Origin: Phytophthora quininea
Lineage: Eukaryota > Oomycota > Peronosporomycetes > Peronosporales > Peronosporaceae
Reading direction: 5' to 3'
Assembly (NCBI GenBank): GCA_011947345.1
Contig: JAAVTG010000354.1
Coordinates: 1 to 64,000, forward strand
DNA length: 64,000 nt
The translations under genes and the position numbers were made by a program. Under the pieces are notes generated by a model that was given only the letters and a program-made list of their open reading frames with translations, did not search any database and was not told the origin of the DNA. This document shows, piece by piece, positions 45,014 to 55,816 of the stretch (position 1 is the first letter of the stretch; each line of letters opens with the position of its first letter).

Positions 45014-45940
45014 TGTGACATAGTGCCCCGGGTTTTCCAGGAACATTCGTTCGGTCTTGGGTCCGATCCCGGACCCGCGGCTTGGTTACCGGGACGTGGT
45101 ACCGGGAACGGGCGGCCCTGCCCATCTCATGCCACATACTGCTCACAAGATAATCTCCTGGGCGTGCTGAGCTCAAGATTTTCCGAGCAGAGCCAGACGT
45201 CCCGAAGCCATAATGAACCCAAGTCTGGGCCCCAGGTCATAGTAGGGTCAAGAGAACGGTTGACCCCTCGAGATAAGAAGGATAAGCGCCCCGGTGTCCC
45301 AATGCTTGGTGAAGCATAATTCAGTCTCCCTTTTTCCTTTCAGAGCTCAAGTCGAACCTCTACGCAGTGCGGACCGCTGTCCTTCTGGGGACTAGGAGCG
45401 CGGAACGCCGGGACCACGCGTGAGGCTATACCGGTAACTTTCCAACACTAATCTGTCTACATTCCCCCAAGGAGTTAGGCACTTCATATTTGTGTGTTCC
45501 CGGTAGCGGTCTGGCCGACCCGGGTTTGCACATTTCATATTATCAGGGCCATCGCCCCGGAGTCTTCCGTCCGAAAGAACAGAGTGTATATTGTGTGTTG
45601 TGTTCCCGGCCCCGGAACTTGTGGTGTTCCCGGGCCGACTGTTTGTATAACCACCCCAGCTCACTCCTCGTACTAGGTAGAGGCGTTCCTAGAATAACTC
45701 GGTGACCGTTCCCTGACCAAATTACTGTTTCGAAGGGGGTACACAAGGTGAAGGTACTGACCGGCCCAGGGCCCTCCCGTTCCCGGTCCCGAATAGGGTC
45801 CCGAAGAACTCTTGTGTGGGAGGATCCCCAGGTCACGGCCCCGGATAAATCCCTCGTCCGGGCGGAGCCGTCTGACTCACTTGGGAGTATCACGTGTACA
45901 ACACCAGGAAGCGACAAGAAGCCCAAAGCGCTATATCACA
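45014..45940 (+). repeat. 5' LTR of the giant element
   Basis: 927 bp, TG...CA ends. Very rich in the words CCCGGG, GGTCCC and GTTCCCGG. It matches 59728-60651 with about six transitions (for example C/T at 45019, G/A near 45040) and three one-base homopolymer differences. Confidence 0.95.
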
Positions 45941-45942
45941 AC

Positions 45943-45960
45943 TGGTGCGCGTGCCCGGAT
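45943..45960 (+). promoter_or_regulatory. Primer-binding site candidate
   Basis: Two bases after the LTR the sequence TGGTGCGCGTGCCCGGAT begins with TGG, complementary to a tRNA 3' CCA. The rest would pair with an acceptor/T-stem ending CGGGCACGCGCACCA. The matching tRNA cannot be named without a tRNA set. Confidence 0.6.
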
Positions 45961-46112
45961 GAGAGAGGTCACCAACAACTTGTTTATTATGTCTACGGAA
46001 TCTACAGATACAGGAGAGCTGCAGCCCCGGGATTCCCGGGCCCCGCCCCTCGCGGCAATGCGAGGGGCCGAGGTGGACGGGGGGCCAACTTCTAGGTCCA
46101 CCTCCGCGCCGT

Positions 46113-48420
46113 TTGGCTTTGACGATCGAAACTCCGACGAACCAAGTCGAAGCCCCGACCGACAACGACCAAGCGGCGCCGAATGCCGTAGTACTCCGCT
46201 CGGTGACGACCGAGTCCAGGAGTACTGCGGCCCCGCCTGCTCCCCCGGGGATGCAGGCACAAGACCAGTGGGAGAGACCACCACCCAGGCGGCAATACAC
46301 GCTGCCCCCAGTAGCGGAGCAATCCGCTGCTGAAACCCCAGGAGCTGTCGATGGGGACAGCTCCCCGGGCCCGGGCCCAATGACTCGGGCCATAGCACAT
46401 TAGTGCCAACCACTCGAAGACCCAGGCCAACTCCGTCTGGTCAGGGCACTACGCTCGAGCTGCATCCGGGAGCCGTCGCGTTCATCGGAGGCGCTGCCGG
46501 ACTTGGAACCTTGGTGTCTAGGTCCGGTCTCTCCGAAGCCCAACTGCGGGAGTATGCGTCGTCCCAAGTCGAGCGGTGGAGCGTCCGGGACCCCGGTCTC
46601 GTCCTGCCTCCGGACCCCTTCTATCCGGAACGTCTTCGAGGGTCACGTCGAGAGTGGGTACTCTCGGCCCGGGACACGGCGACGCACTTGCGCGAGGTGG
46701 CTCAAACTGATCCGCAAAGTGCTCCGTGGACCGTGGTCTTCCAAGCGCGACGCATGTGCCTTCCGGTGGTCTCGGACCACCGGGCCTTCTCCGCCGACTT
46801 CATGCTGTTCCGGGTCGCCGACGATGCCGCTGGTCGACTTCCAGTCATCGCACTCCTGCAGTCGATGCTCTTCGACGCGGGATTCGCCTTCGACAATGTG
46901 GTCCCAGACTGGGACCACGCCCGAGACGCGGCGACTTCGACAGACGCACAGTTCCGGGCGGACGCCGACTTTCTCCGGCAGTTGCTCTGGGACGAGCAGA
47001 GCGCCTGGGACAACATCGCCCGGGGCTTGCGGTTTAGCGTCCGTCGGGAGGGAGCACCTTTCCAGGAGATCGATCCTGAGACGGTCGAAGTCGAAGCGCC
47101 CGCGCCCGGGCCTGAGACTGCGCTCCTGTTGACTGCTGATGACCGAGACTTGTTGGGCGAGGCGGTCGCTACGAGGCTGCGGCTTGCTCACGTCCGGACC
47201 CGGGATTGGTCCGACTCCGAGGTCACGCACCCAGACCCGAAGCGCACGCGACAGACGGACGACGAATCTGCGTCGAGGTCCATGGCTTCGGCACCGTCCT
47301 GGCCGGGCTCCGATCCAGGGGCGAGAGTCTGGGGTGGTCCAGTTCCGGAGATCGTCGGTACTTCGAGTGTGGCTTCTGGCGATGCGCCGATGTTCACGCC
47401 TGACGAAGGCATGTCCCCGGCTGGAGGCGGCTCCGAAGCCTCTATGGGTGACCACGACGGGGTCAGTGGTGGAGTGTTTATGGCCACGATGGCCCCGGAC
47501 GGGGAGCCATCGGGCCCAATGCCACCGGTGCACTACGTATCGGTGGCTGAGTATCCGCCTGCGCCCCCGGTGTCGACTTCACAAGTGCCGGCTCCAGCAT
47601 TCTCTCAGCCAGCCTCAGCAACGTCCGCCCCGGACCCGAGTGCCTCGGAACCACCAAGGACGGACGACGTGACAGTGGGTGCGCCCACCTTCGCCCATCC
47701 CCCTCGTGACACCTTTGCCGCGTATGAGGTGCTTGAGGAGGTACGGCATCAGATGGCGGAGTTTCAAGCTGCAGCGACTCTTCGCGAAGAACAGGCCCGT
47801 GCCCGAGAAGCTCAGTTGCAGAACTACGAGCGAACCCTTCGGGACTGGGCCGCGGAGGCTGAACGGAGTCGGGCGGAAGCCCTCCAGCGACGGGCTGCGC
47901 AAGGACAACAAGGTGCCGAGGAATCCCGCCGGGACGGAGCTGCCCGGGCAGAGATTGCGGCTTTACAGGCTCAGCTCCATCGGGTCCAAGTGCAACAGGA
48001 CCGGGAACGCGCTGACGCCCGCCGAGAAGCTGAAGCTGCGATCGCGCGCGAAGCAGATCGGGCCAGACACGAAGCGGTGGCTGCTGCAGAAGCGGCTATT
48101 CTTCGGGCTCGTGAGGAAGACGCTCGAGCCAAGGCCCAGCTCCAGCAACAAATTCGTGAAGACCAAGTGCGTCGGGCCTTGGACGAAGAGCGCCGAGAAC
48201 AGCAAGCGGCAGAGATCCGCCAGCTGCGAGACCAGGTCGCTGCAGCTACGCGTCCGGCAGCTCAGCGTGAGTCTGGCTCATCCCCAGTATCCAGCGGAGG
48301 GGAAAAGCCGGTACGGGCAAGTCGCGCAAACAGCCGAAGGGCAGGAAGGAACGGAATAATCATCCGGACTTCAAGGTACAAGAGACTGTCCCCAAGATCT
48401 CAGGCGGGATGGGCCAGGTG
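46113..48420 (+). CDS. N-terminal extension of the giant element's Gag (coiled-coil protein)
   Basis: Starts MALTIETPTNQVEA (46113; an earlier start near 45989 is possible), moves one frame in the GGGCCCGGGCCC region near 46375, then runs ~670 codons. A folded-looking domain (SEAQLREYASSQVERWSV, WTVVFQARRMCLPVVSDHR, VVPDWDHARDAATS, FLRQLLWDEQSAWDNIAR) is followed by a Pro/Ser-rich linker. A long Glu/Gln/Arg/Ala coiled coil follows (about 47730-48260, heptad-like EEVRHQMAEFQAAATLREEQ). The nominal stop at 48421 can be bypassed: one added base in the AAAA run 48303-48306 continues into SRKQPKGRKERNNHPDFK and straight into the gag frame. It may therefore be one very large Gag rather than a separate ORF1. 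No known domain recognised. Confidence 0.65.
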
Positions 48421-50053
48421 ACTACGGCCCCGGTCCTGACCAGCACCGGCCCCGGTCCCCAAGGTTTTGTCGGGTCCGGGACTCAAGTTTCGCGACCTCA
48501 AGGGGCCGCCTCAAGTACGGCCCCATTGGCTTCGGCAGCACCACCTGCGGTGTCGTCGTTCCAGGCTCCGGGACCGGCAAGTTTGGGTATCCCACTCACG
48601 TCAAGTGACTTCAAGGTGGATCCGTGGCCGTTTCGACAGCCCAGGGACGCACCAAGCTCGGCCCCGGTGCACCCGAGTCGACCTAGTGTCCCGGGACTGG
48701 GGCCCGCCGGTCCTCGGCCGATTGGTCCCAGCCACGAGTATCCCGGCCTCCTGAGCCATCAGGCTCCTGCGTGGACGCCGGCACCCATGGCGCCCGGGGC
48801 CCAAAGTGGCTACATGGACCCATGGGACCTGGGCCCGGGTACTCAATGTACCCGGGTACCCCAGCCCCGTACCTGGGACCGTACCCCGGTCAAGCCGCTT
48901 ACCCCGGACAAGGCCCGGTCAGCTTTAGGCTGTTCATAGCGTACGATGCCGTGGAAGCCTTCGACCCGACGCTGTCTCTTGAGAAGAAGCGCTCGTGGTG
49001 GGACAAGTTCCAGTATACGGCCCTGATGGGAGGTTGGCGCGAGGCCGAGCGGTGCACTCGGCTCTATAGCCGGCTGTCCCATAACGAGGGGACTAAGGCC
49101 TGGTTCCAACAGTTGCCGGAAGGTGTGCGCCGGTCTTGGGCCCTACTCTCGGACAAGTTTGCTAAGGAATTTTGCCGATCCGACGAAGTTCCCATCGAGC
49201 GATACCTCCGGTTGAAGCATGAGGCGAAGGAGACCCCGCGAACGTTCCTATGGCGCCTCAACGCTGCGGCAGTCAAGGCCAACGTGGACATCCAGTCCGC
49301 GTCCGGGGTCCGGCGTCATGTGATTCAGTTCTTAAAGAATGTCCGGGACCCGGAAGTGAGACTGAGCCTCGGGGGCCGGATCTTTGTCTCCACCGAGGAA
49401 CTTCACGAAGCACTCAAGATTGTCGAGGAGACGGAGAGAGGATTCAAACGGCGTCCAACCTCCGACCTCCAGTTCGGCCGGTACAAACCACCAGGGACCG
49501 GGACTGGTCCCGGACCCCGGGGCAGTCGGCCAACAAGACTGGAGTCTTCGCTTCGGTCCCAAACCGGAGTACCCCGCAGCCCATCCAATGGGAGGATGAC
49601 GATGAAAGTGCGTATGGGTACCAATACGAAGATGATGAAGGTGACGCAGATGTCGGGTTCCGAGATGAAGAAGAGGTGTACCGTGCCGATGCGAGTCCCG
49701 AAGCGGTGTCCAGGTTGGAGAATTCTCGTGACCGGGTCCGGGACCCGGACTATCACTCCCGAAACAGGGGCGGCCCGGGTCTCTCGTCCACGGTCTGTCC
49801 CATATGCGGGCGTCCCGGGCACTCACGAGACTCGTGTTGGCAGTTGGAGAAGTGCGACCGCTGTGGTGGCAAGCACCCGACAAGTGCCTGCCGACGCCGG
49901 AAGTGCGAGGCTTGCTCCAAGATCCGCGCGACCGGGAAGTGCGAAGTGATCCAGGCCCTGAAGCGCCTGGCCCAGGAGGGCAAGTTGTCCGAAGCTTCGG
50001 ACGAGGTGTTACGTCATCTGCGCAATGACGCCCCTCAGGCGTTAAACGAATAG
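48409..50053 (+). CDS. Gag (capsid and nucleocapsid) of the giant element
   Basis: A Gly/Pro/Ser-rich start (MGQVTTAPVLTSTGPGPQ) leads, after a frame change near 48830, to a retrotransposon gag domain (SWWDKFQYTALMGGWREAER, EGTKAWFQQLPEGVRRSW, KFAKEFCRSDEVPIERYL, AVKANVDIQSASGVRRHV). A second frame change near 49540 leads to an acidic stretch and two zinc knuckles: CPICGRPGHSRDSC (CX2CX4HX4C) and CDRCGGKHPTSAC (CX2CX3HX4C), followed by CRRRKCEAC. The frame ends at TAG 50051-50053 (PQALNE). The stop sits inside a frameshift signal. It packages RNA and forms virus-like particles in the cytoplasm (family knowledge). Confidence 0.8.
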
Positions 50054-50087
50054 GCTCGCTGGTTTGGAAACCAGTACGCGCCGAGCC
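50041..50087 (+). promoter_or_regulatory. Candidate -1 programmed ribosomal frameshift signal (Gag-Pro)
   Basis: Heptamer GTTAAAC at 50041-50047 lies in the gag frame as G TTA AAC. A 5-nt spacer (GAATA) follows, then a hairpin: GGCTCG (50053-50058) pairs with CGAGCC (50082-50087) and CTGGTT (50059-50064) with AACCAG (50069-50074), with a 7-nt bulge and a tetraloop. A -1 shift reads GTT AAA CGA ATA and enters the protease frame, which is open from here to 51147. GTTAAAC is a recognised slippery sequence in some viruses. Confidence 0.7.
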
Positions 50088-51147
50088 TGTTCCGCGCAGA
50101 TGCTACTACGCTTACGCGTACGTAGGCCGTAACGAACCTCAATGTATGTCAATTGCATCTCGACAAGTTTCGTCCCAGTCCATCTATACTGCTCAAGTGG
50201 CCCCGAACGAGGATGAAGTCCAGTATCAACTCGAACTGGGACAACGTCGAGGATGGTGGGAAGAAAATGCCTGGGAGGACCGGGACAGCTCGGTGGCTTT
50301 GGTTCGAGGCTCGGTGTTCCACCACCGGACCCTCCTCATGTTAGACTCAGGAGCCTCAACGAGCATCCTCAGCCTCGATCTTGCGCGTAGATTGAAGCTG
50401 AAGCTAGAGTCCCGAGGCGAACTATGGTTAAACGGTTTGAACGGGGTGAAGACCAAGGTGGCAAACAAGTGCCGGGTGGTGATCACTCTGGGCCATCGAG
50501 TGGCGTATACCTTTGACATCTGGGTCGGTAACATCGGTGGGGGCATCGACTGCCTTCTCGGGATGAACTTCATGGTGGCCGCTGGAGTCCGGTTGTGCGC
50601 GAGCGAAGGAGAAATAGTGCTCCCTGACGAAGAACGTGTTCTCCTGGTGGGAGGACCCGAACATGACCGTTTGGGGACCACTATCGAAGTCCAGGCCCAC
50701 AATGGAATTTGGCTGGGCCCGGGAGAGAGTAGTGTCTTGCCGATTACCTACGGTGATGCCGACCCCCAGGCCCTTCAGGTATGGGCGGCCCGGGGCGACA
50801 AGTGGGTAACCCAAGTCATATTCAGCTCCAGGAAGATACCAGCTGCGGTCCGGGTCGTCAATGTATCTCGGACCACAATCCAAGTCCTGCCCCACGCCCG
50901 CTTGGCGACTTTGGCTGAGCATGGCCGACTGCCTCATGGAGGCGGGGTGGTACGTCCAGGATCTCTCCGGTACGAGGAGTGGGGACACCTCATCTACGAG
51001 AACACTGTTTCTCGGGCGGAGCAGCGACGCTTAGACGCTGCAGCCGACGCGTATGAGAAGAATGCACCCCCGCCGTCGAACGACCAGTGTACGAGACACC
51101 GACCGCTATTCTCCGCCGACCCATACCTGGGCCCACGCCTGGGGTGA
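50041..51147 (+). CDS. Protease domain of the giant element
   Basis: Entered from gag by the -1 shift, it reads IGSLVWKPVRAEPVPRR, then continues through MSIASRQVSSQ (50146) to an aspartic protease: LMLDSGASTSILSLDLARRL carries the DSG active site, and GGGIDCLLGMNFMVAAGV is the conserved second hydrophobic-Gly turn. The remainder is a linker toward RT. Stop at 51147; the sensible reading then continues in neighbouring frames toward RT (see next entry), implying indels. It cleaves the polyprotein. Confidence 0.8.
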   Translation, partial: VKRIGSLVWKPVRAEPVPRRCYYAYAYVGRNEPQCMSIASRQVSSQSIYTAQVAPNEDEVQYQLELGQRRGWWEENAWEDRDSSVALVRGSVFHHRTLLMLDSGASTSILSLDLARRLKLKLESRGELWLNGLNGVKTKVANKCRVVITLGHRVAYTFDIWVGNIGGGIDCLLGMNFMVAAGVRLCASEGEIVLPDEERVLLVGGPEHDRLGTTIEVQAHNGIWLGPGESSVLPITYGDADPQALQVWAARGDKWVTQVIFSSRKIPAAVRVVNVSRTTIQVLPHARLATLAEHGRLPHGGGVVRPGSLRYEEWGHLIYENTVSRAEQRRLDAAADAYEKNAPPPSNDQCTRHRPLFSADPYLGPRLG

Positions 51148-53287
51148 CATCGGGCCCGGCGGTATTCCGGTGCGACAGCGGCGCTCCGATGGACCCAGAT
51201 CCAGAGGCTCATCCCGGAACACTGACAGTGCGGCAGGATACCAGGACCGCTAGCGATCCCGGCCCGGAACATAGCGCTCCCCAAGAGGAAGCCCATGAAT
51301 TGGTCCCTAATGTCCAGGGGCTAGTCTTTGATGCTGCCGAAACTAGCCAAACGCCTGTAACTACGGATGCGCCAGGCCCTCACATCGGACCCATTGGGAC
51401 TGAGTCCGTGATGGCCGGGGACGCGTCTACACTCAGTGACAAGGCGGCCCGGGAACTATCTCGTGTGTTCCCGGACACCGATGCGTCTCTGGTCCCGGAC
51501 GTGGCCCCCTCACGAAATCGCTTGTTTTCGTGGCAATGTCCGGGAAACCTTAGACAGCGAACCAGCGGTGTTTTATCACCAAGCTGTCGACTTTGTGCTC
51601 TTGGACCAGTTACGGAACCAGCTGGCTTACCTCCCGGACCTGAGCGATTTGAAACCCGAGGCCCGGATCGAGGAAGCAACCGTCGGCGAGGCCGGAGTGA
51701 CCACCCCAAAGAAGAAGAACGGCTCCGGGCCATCTTGCGGAAACACCGGAAAATCTTCCTCGGTGAAGGCAATGCACTTCCATCCCCGGCCCGGGGTGTG
51801 GTGTGTGATTTGGACGTCGGCGACGCGAAGCCCATTGCCCAACGCTCTCGAAGGATCCCGGGGATTTCCTCGCAAAGGTTTATGAATTGTTGAAGAAGCT
51901 CTTAGAAACGGGCCTCATCGAATATTCGGAGTCGGAATGGGCTTCCCCGATCGTCATAGTGATGAAGAAGAACGGCAAAGATATCCGACTTTGTATCGGC
52001 TACCGGGCAGTGAACCAACTCATAAAGCTGATGAATTACCCGCTCCCTCTCATCGACGAGTTAATGAATAACTTCGCGGCAACAATGTGGTTCATGACGC
52101 TGGATATGGCAAGTGGCTTCTGGGCAGTCCCCATGACGACCCGAGCTAAGCTGATCTCTGCATTTATTTGCCCCCTGGGGCATTTCCAGTGGCTCAGGAT
52201 GCCCTTCGGCCTGAAGAATGCCCCTTTGATTTACCAGCGGCTGCTGGACAATTGCCTCTGGGGGTTTGTTAGATTATCCCTGGAAGATGAACGGGAAGTG
52301 GATCCAGAAGTTCTGGCACGCCTGGGGATCAGGCCGGAGCAGTCGGCTCTGGGGCCCCCGACGATCGCAAACGAAACCCGGGAACATGGTTCTTTGGTCG
52401 CAACGGACACTGTATTTCACCAGAACCGAATCGCCCCAGAACAAATGGGCCCGGTACTGTACAGAAGTTCCTACATCGACGATATAATCTATGGCGCCGG
52501 GTCTTGGGACGATCTTTGTAAAACCCTAGATGCATTGTTGTGCCGGCTTAGATACTGGAACATGTCTGTGAGCTTACCCAAGAGCGAGTTTGGAGTCAAA
52601 AGATGCAAGTACCTAGGCCACAATGTGAGCTCGGACGGGATTCGAGCCGCCCCGAAGCTAGCGGAAAACGTCCTAAGTCTCCCATTCCCGGGAACACTGA
52701 AAGGCATCCAATCGTTCCTGGGAAGCTTGAACTACTACAGCAAGTTTATTGAAGATCTCCCATCCATAGCTGCTGCCCTCTATGAACTCTCCGATGAACA
52801 AGTCCGGAGTGGTCGGGAACTGGACAAAGCAAAGCACGCATTCCAACTGCTTAAGGAGAAGCTGGTGTCAACGCCGCTGTTACGGCACCCGGACCGGGAA
52901 CGTCCCTATGTGGTGATACTCTACGCCAATCGGTGGGCTATCAGCGCGGTCTTGGGACAGGAATACGACGGCACGGTCAGACCGGTTCGATACGTAGGCC
53001 GAGTACTCCAGGACGCAGAGATCCGATACCACCTTGCCGAGAAAGAGGTATTGTCGCTGATCAGAGTCCTTAACACGTGCCACACAATGCTCGTCGGGAA
53101 ACCCCTTCGGGTATATACCAGATACTCAGTCTTGGCATGGTTATTCAAGTCGAAGACCCTTGACGGACGGTGCCTCAAATGGGCCGTACAACTCTCTCCC
53201 TGGGACCTAGATATTTGCAAAGTGGAAAAGGACGAAGACGGTCTTGCCGCAATCCTTGGGGCCGGAATTACCCCCGGGAACATCTAG
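51148..53287 (+). CDS. Reverse transcriptase and degenerate first RNase H of the giant element
   Basis: The pre-RT part is spread over frames (ILRKHRKIFLGEGNALP, then KLLETGLIEYSESEWASP). From 51887 a single frame gives RT: IVIVMKKNGKDIRLCIGYR, NYPLPLIDELM, MTLDMASGFWAVPM, FQWLRMPFGLKNAP and YIDDIIYGAG, the catalytic YIDD. An insertion of ~60 residues lies between MPFGLKNAP/LLDNCLWG and YIDD. The thumb and connection follow (KCKYLGHNVSSDGIR-like RCKYLGHNVSSDGI, GSLNYYSKFIED). The first RNase H keeps the fold (RPVRYVGRVLQDAEIRYHLAEKE) but lacks catalytic Asp at the usual sites: VVILYANRWA replaces ..DAS.., YTRYSVLAW replaces TDH.., and EDGLAAILG replaces ..ADALSR. It probably acts as a tether domain. 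Confidence 0.8.
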
Positions 53288-54194
53288 ATGAGGTTTCCGA
53301 GAAGTTGATCCCAGACAAGGGTGCAAGGATTAAGACCCCACCGGTGAGTTTGGAGGTGCTATCCGGTGACTATCAAGGCTATATGCTGAGCTTCGACGGT
53401 GCTGCTAAGCGTGACAAGTCTGGGGCGGCTGCGTTCATCCTCTGGGAATTACCAGGATGGAACATCGTAGAAGCCCGGGAGATCTCCTTCAAGATGTAAC
53501 TGTGAATCAAGCCGAATACCAGGGAATGATACGGGGCATGCAGTTGGCGCTGCACCTCGGAGTTGACAAGTTGATCGTGGTGGGCGATTCACGACTGGCT
53601 ATTCAGCAAACTCAGGGCGTCATTGGTTGTACCCAGCCTCATCTGCTGAAGTTGCTGACGGAAGCCAAGGCGCTCCGGGAACGGTTCAAGTCATTGCACT
53701 TCGTTCATGTGAAGAGGGAATTTAACGCTGCGGCGGATTACGTTTCTAAGCGTGTGCTCCAGAACCGGTCCCCGCTGATTATTTCATCCCGACCGGAGAT
53801 AAATCTCCTCCGGGATCTGAATCGCATCCACGAGAAATTGATGAAGGAAGCCAGCCCAAGAACCAAATCCCTGGCACCATCCGTATTTCTCGCTACCGCA
53901 CTCGGACCATCCAAAAACCGTACGTTGGTAGCTACAAGATCGATGTCTCGCCGAGCGAACGCTCCATCGGAACGGCCCCGGAGCTCAAATCCAGCTCGGG
54001 AGCAGTCCTCAGTAAACCGAGCTTTGGCCCCGGACCGGGAACCGGCAGTACTTCCGGGGCAGGAGCAGAACCCAGGAGCTGGCGACGATGAAGATGAGAG
54101 TGCAGGACACGCGCCCAGGCATGGAGGACAAAATGACGAACCTGACCCTGGAATCACCCGGGAAGAGAGGTGGCGCAGAATTTGTGCTCACTAG
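53288..54194 (+). CDS. Second, archaeal-type RNase H of the giant element
   Basis: Read in two frames joined near 53490. Catalytic residues are all visible: D in YMLSFDGAAKRDKSGAAAF, E in NQAEYQGMIRGMQLAL, D in VVGDSRLAIQQ, and D in EFNAAADYVSKRVL. This is the pattern of archaeal/plant-type RNase HI. It should degrade the RNA strand of the RNA-DNA hybrid during reverse transcription, taking over from the degenerate first domain. A hydrophilic linker (ENQEPGAGDDEDES-type acidic stretch) leads to a TAG at 54192-54194, after which the same frame continues toward integrase. Confidence 0.8.
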
Positions 54195-55392
54195 TCCCTA
54201 GACCCGCTGCTGACCCCACTGAAGCATTTTCTTCGAGGTGAGACAGAGGCGTTGTCGCTGAAGCAAACGACGCACTTAGCGAAGATTGCTGGACAATTCG
54301 TACTAGACAACCGTGATGTCTTGTTCTACATGAGTCGGAGTACTCCGGATCGCCCACGAGATGCGGCCGACCGTCTAAGGCTAGTCGTTCCCGGGGACCT
54401 CCAGAGTGATATCTTGCATTACTGCCATACTGATATGCAAGGAGGGCATCAAGGTATAATTCGGACTTACGAGCGCTTGCGCCAAGAGTTCTATTGGGTT
54501 GGAATGTTTGCTGCTGTGGAACGATATGTAAAAGAGTGCACAGACTGTGTTACCGCCAAAGGGGGCCAAAGAACTCGGGACCATCACCCGGGAACATTTT
54601 ATCGACTCGACCGTTTCAGGTTGTTTCCATGGACTTTGTTATCCCGTTGCCCCGGACCTCTCGCGGTAACAAGGCATTGCTGTTATTTCAATGCGTTTTT
54701 TCTGGTTTCATCATGTGCAAGGCAATGGAAAGCACTACAGCCCAGGACGTCGCGGAGGCGTACGAAGAATGTGTGTTCCGAAGATTCGGGGCCAGCGAGA
54801 TAATCCGGCACGACCGCGCCCCAGGTTCATGAGTCGAGTGTTCAAGCATTTCCGAGACATGATTGGGAGCCAACAGCGAGCGACCCTGGCGTACCGCCCC
54901 CAGGCTAACGGACAGCAGGAACGATCCGTCCAAACGGTAATTCGAAGCGTGAGGGCGTACGTAAGGACGGTCGACCAGAGTGACTGGGACGAGTTGGCCG
55001 AGAAGTTAATGTGGGCGTTGAACACATCCTCCGATTTCACCCGTCGTGAGACACCATTCTACTTAGTGCACGGGTGGGATGCTCAGGGAACAGTCCAGGC
55101 AATGTTGTCTCAACCTCCCCGGGATGTCGAATTAAGAGACGCCTACGAGTGGAGATTGAAGGTCCAGCGACAGTTCGAATATGCCAAAGCCTGGGCTAGG
55201 GACCTCCAACAGAAGGCCAAGACTCGGCGGTCCCAGGAACATAATCGTCGCTGGGAACAAATATCGGACCGACTCAAAGAGGGCTTTGAGGTTGGCGACT
55301 CCGTTTGGTTATACCTGGCCCGAGTCCGACCAGGGTTGACGAAAAACTCGCTCACCTGTGGCACGGCCCGTTCAGGATTGTGGAAAAAGTAA
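54195..55392 (+). CDS. Integrase of the giant element
   Basis: Immediately after the TAG the same frame continues SLDPLLTPLKHFLRGETEA. The H2C2 zinc finger reads HYCHTDMQGGHQGIIRTY ... CTDCVTAKG. The core is spread over frames because of one-base changes near 54600 and 54825: SMDFVIPLP (first D), EIIRHDRAP (second D) and YRPQANGQQERSVQT (E). Thereafter WALNTSSDFTRRETPFYLVHG and a C-terminal GPY/F-like region (VGDSVWLYLARVRPGL). It inserts the cDNA in the host genome. Together with the chromodomain that follows it could target marked chromatin. Confidence 0.8.
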
Positions 55393-55816
55393 TGATTTCC
55401 GCTATCGGCTGCAGGTTGAAGGAACAGATTATCGGGTCTACCCCTGGGTGCATATCAGCCGGCTGAAACCTCGTACACTGTCCCCTGACCGGCCGACCAT
55501 GTCCTTGGAGATTCCAGAAGACGACGATTTTGACGCGGCCCTGCTCCGAGAAGATAGCTGGGAACCGGAAGAGGCCGTCGGAGAATATGAAGTCGAGGCT
55601 ATCCTTGATGTCCGCTGGAACTCTCGGACTCGCTCAAGTCGCAAAGTCAAGGAATACAAAGTGAAACGGAAGGGATATGAGGCCCCGGACTGGGTACCCC
55701 AACGCCGCCTCAACTGTGGGCGTCTTCTATATGAATTCGACAAGGGAGAACGAGCTCGAGCCCGTTTCTGGTCTATGCAGGCCGGGGACGAGGCACCTGG
55801 CCCAGAGCTTATATAG
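55388..55816 (+). CDS. C-terminal chromodomain of the giant element's polyprotein
   Basis: Continues from integrase after a frame change near 55370 (YRLQVEGTDYRVYPWVHIS, RLKP). The chromodomain reads YEVEAILDVRWNSRTRSSR, VKEYKVKRKGYEAPDWVPQ, with the aromatic residues typical of methyl-lysine cages (Y, W/Y, W). It ends with GPELI at 55816. This is the last sense-strand coding segment of the element. Confidence 0.75.
   Translation, partial: SNDFRYRLQVEGTDYRVYPWVHISRLKPRTLSPDRPTMSLEIPEDDDFDAALLREDSWEPEEAVGEYEVEAILDVRWNSRTRSSRKVKEYKVKRKGYEAPDWVPQRRLNCGRLLYEFDKGERARARFWSMQAGDEAPGPELI

Noticed and set aside
46643..47533. Long minus-strand frame opposite the coiled-coil extension
   Set aside because: His/Arg-rich without motifs; the plus strand gives the natural reading. 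Not comparable to the real antisense region at 56163-59473.
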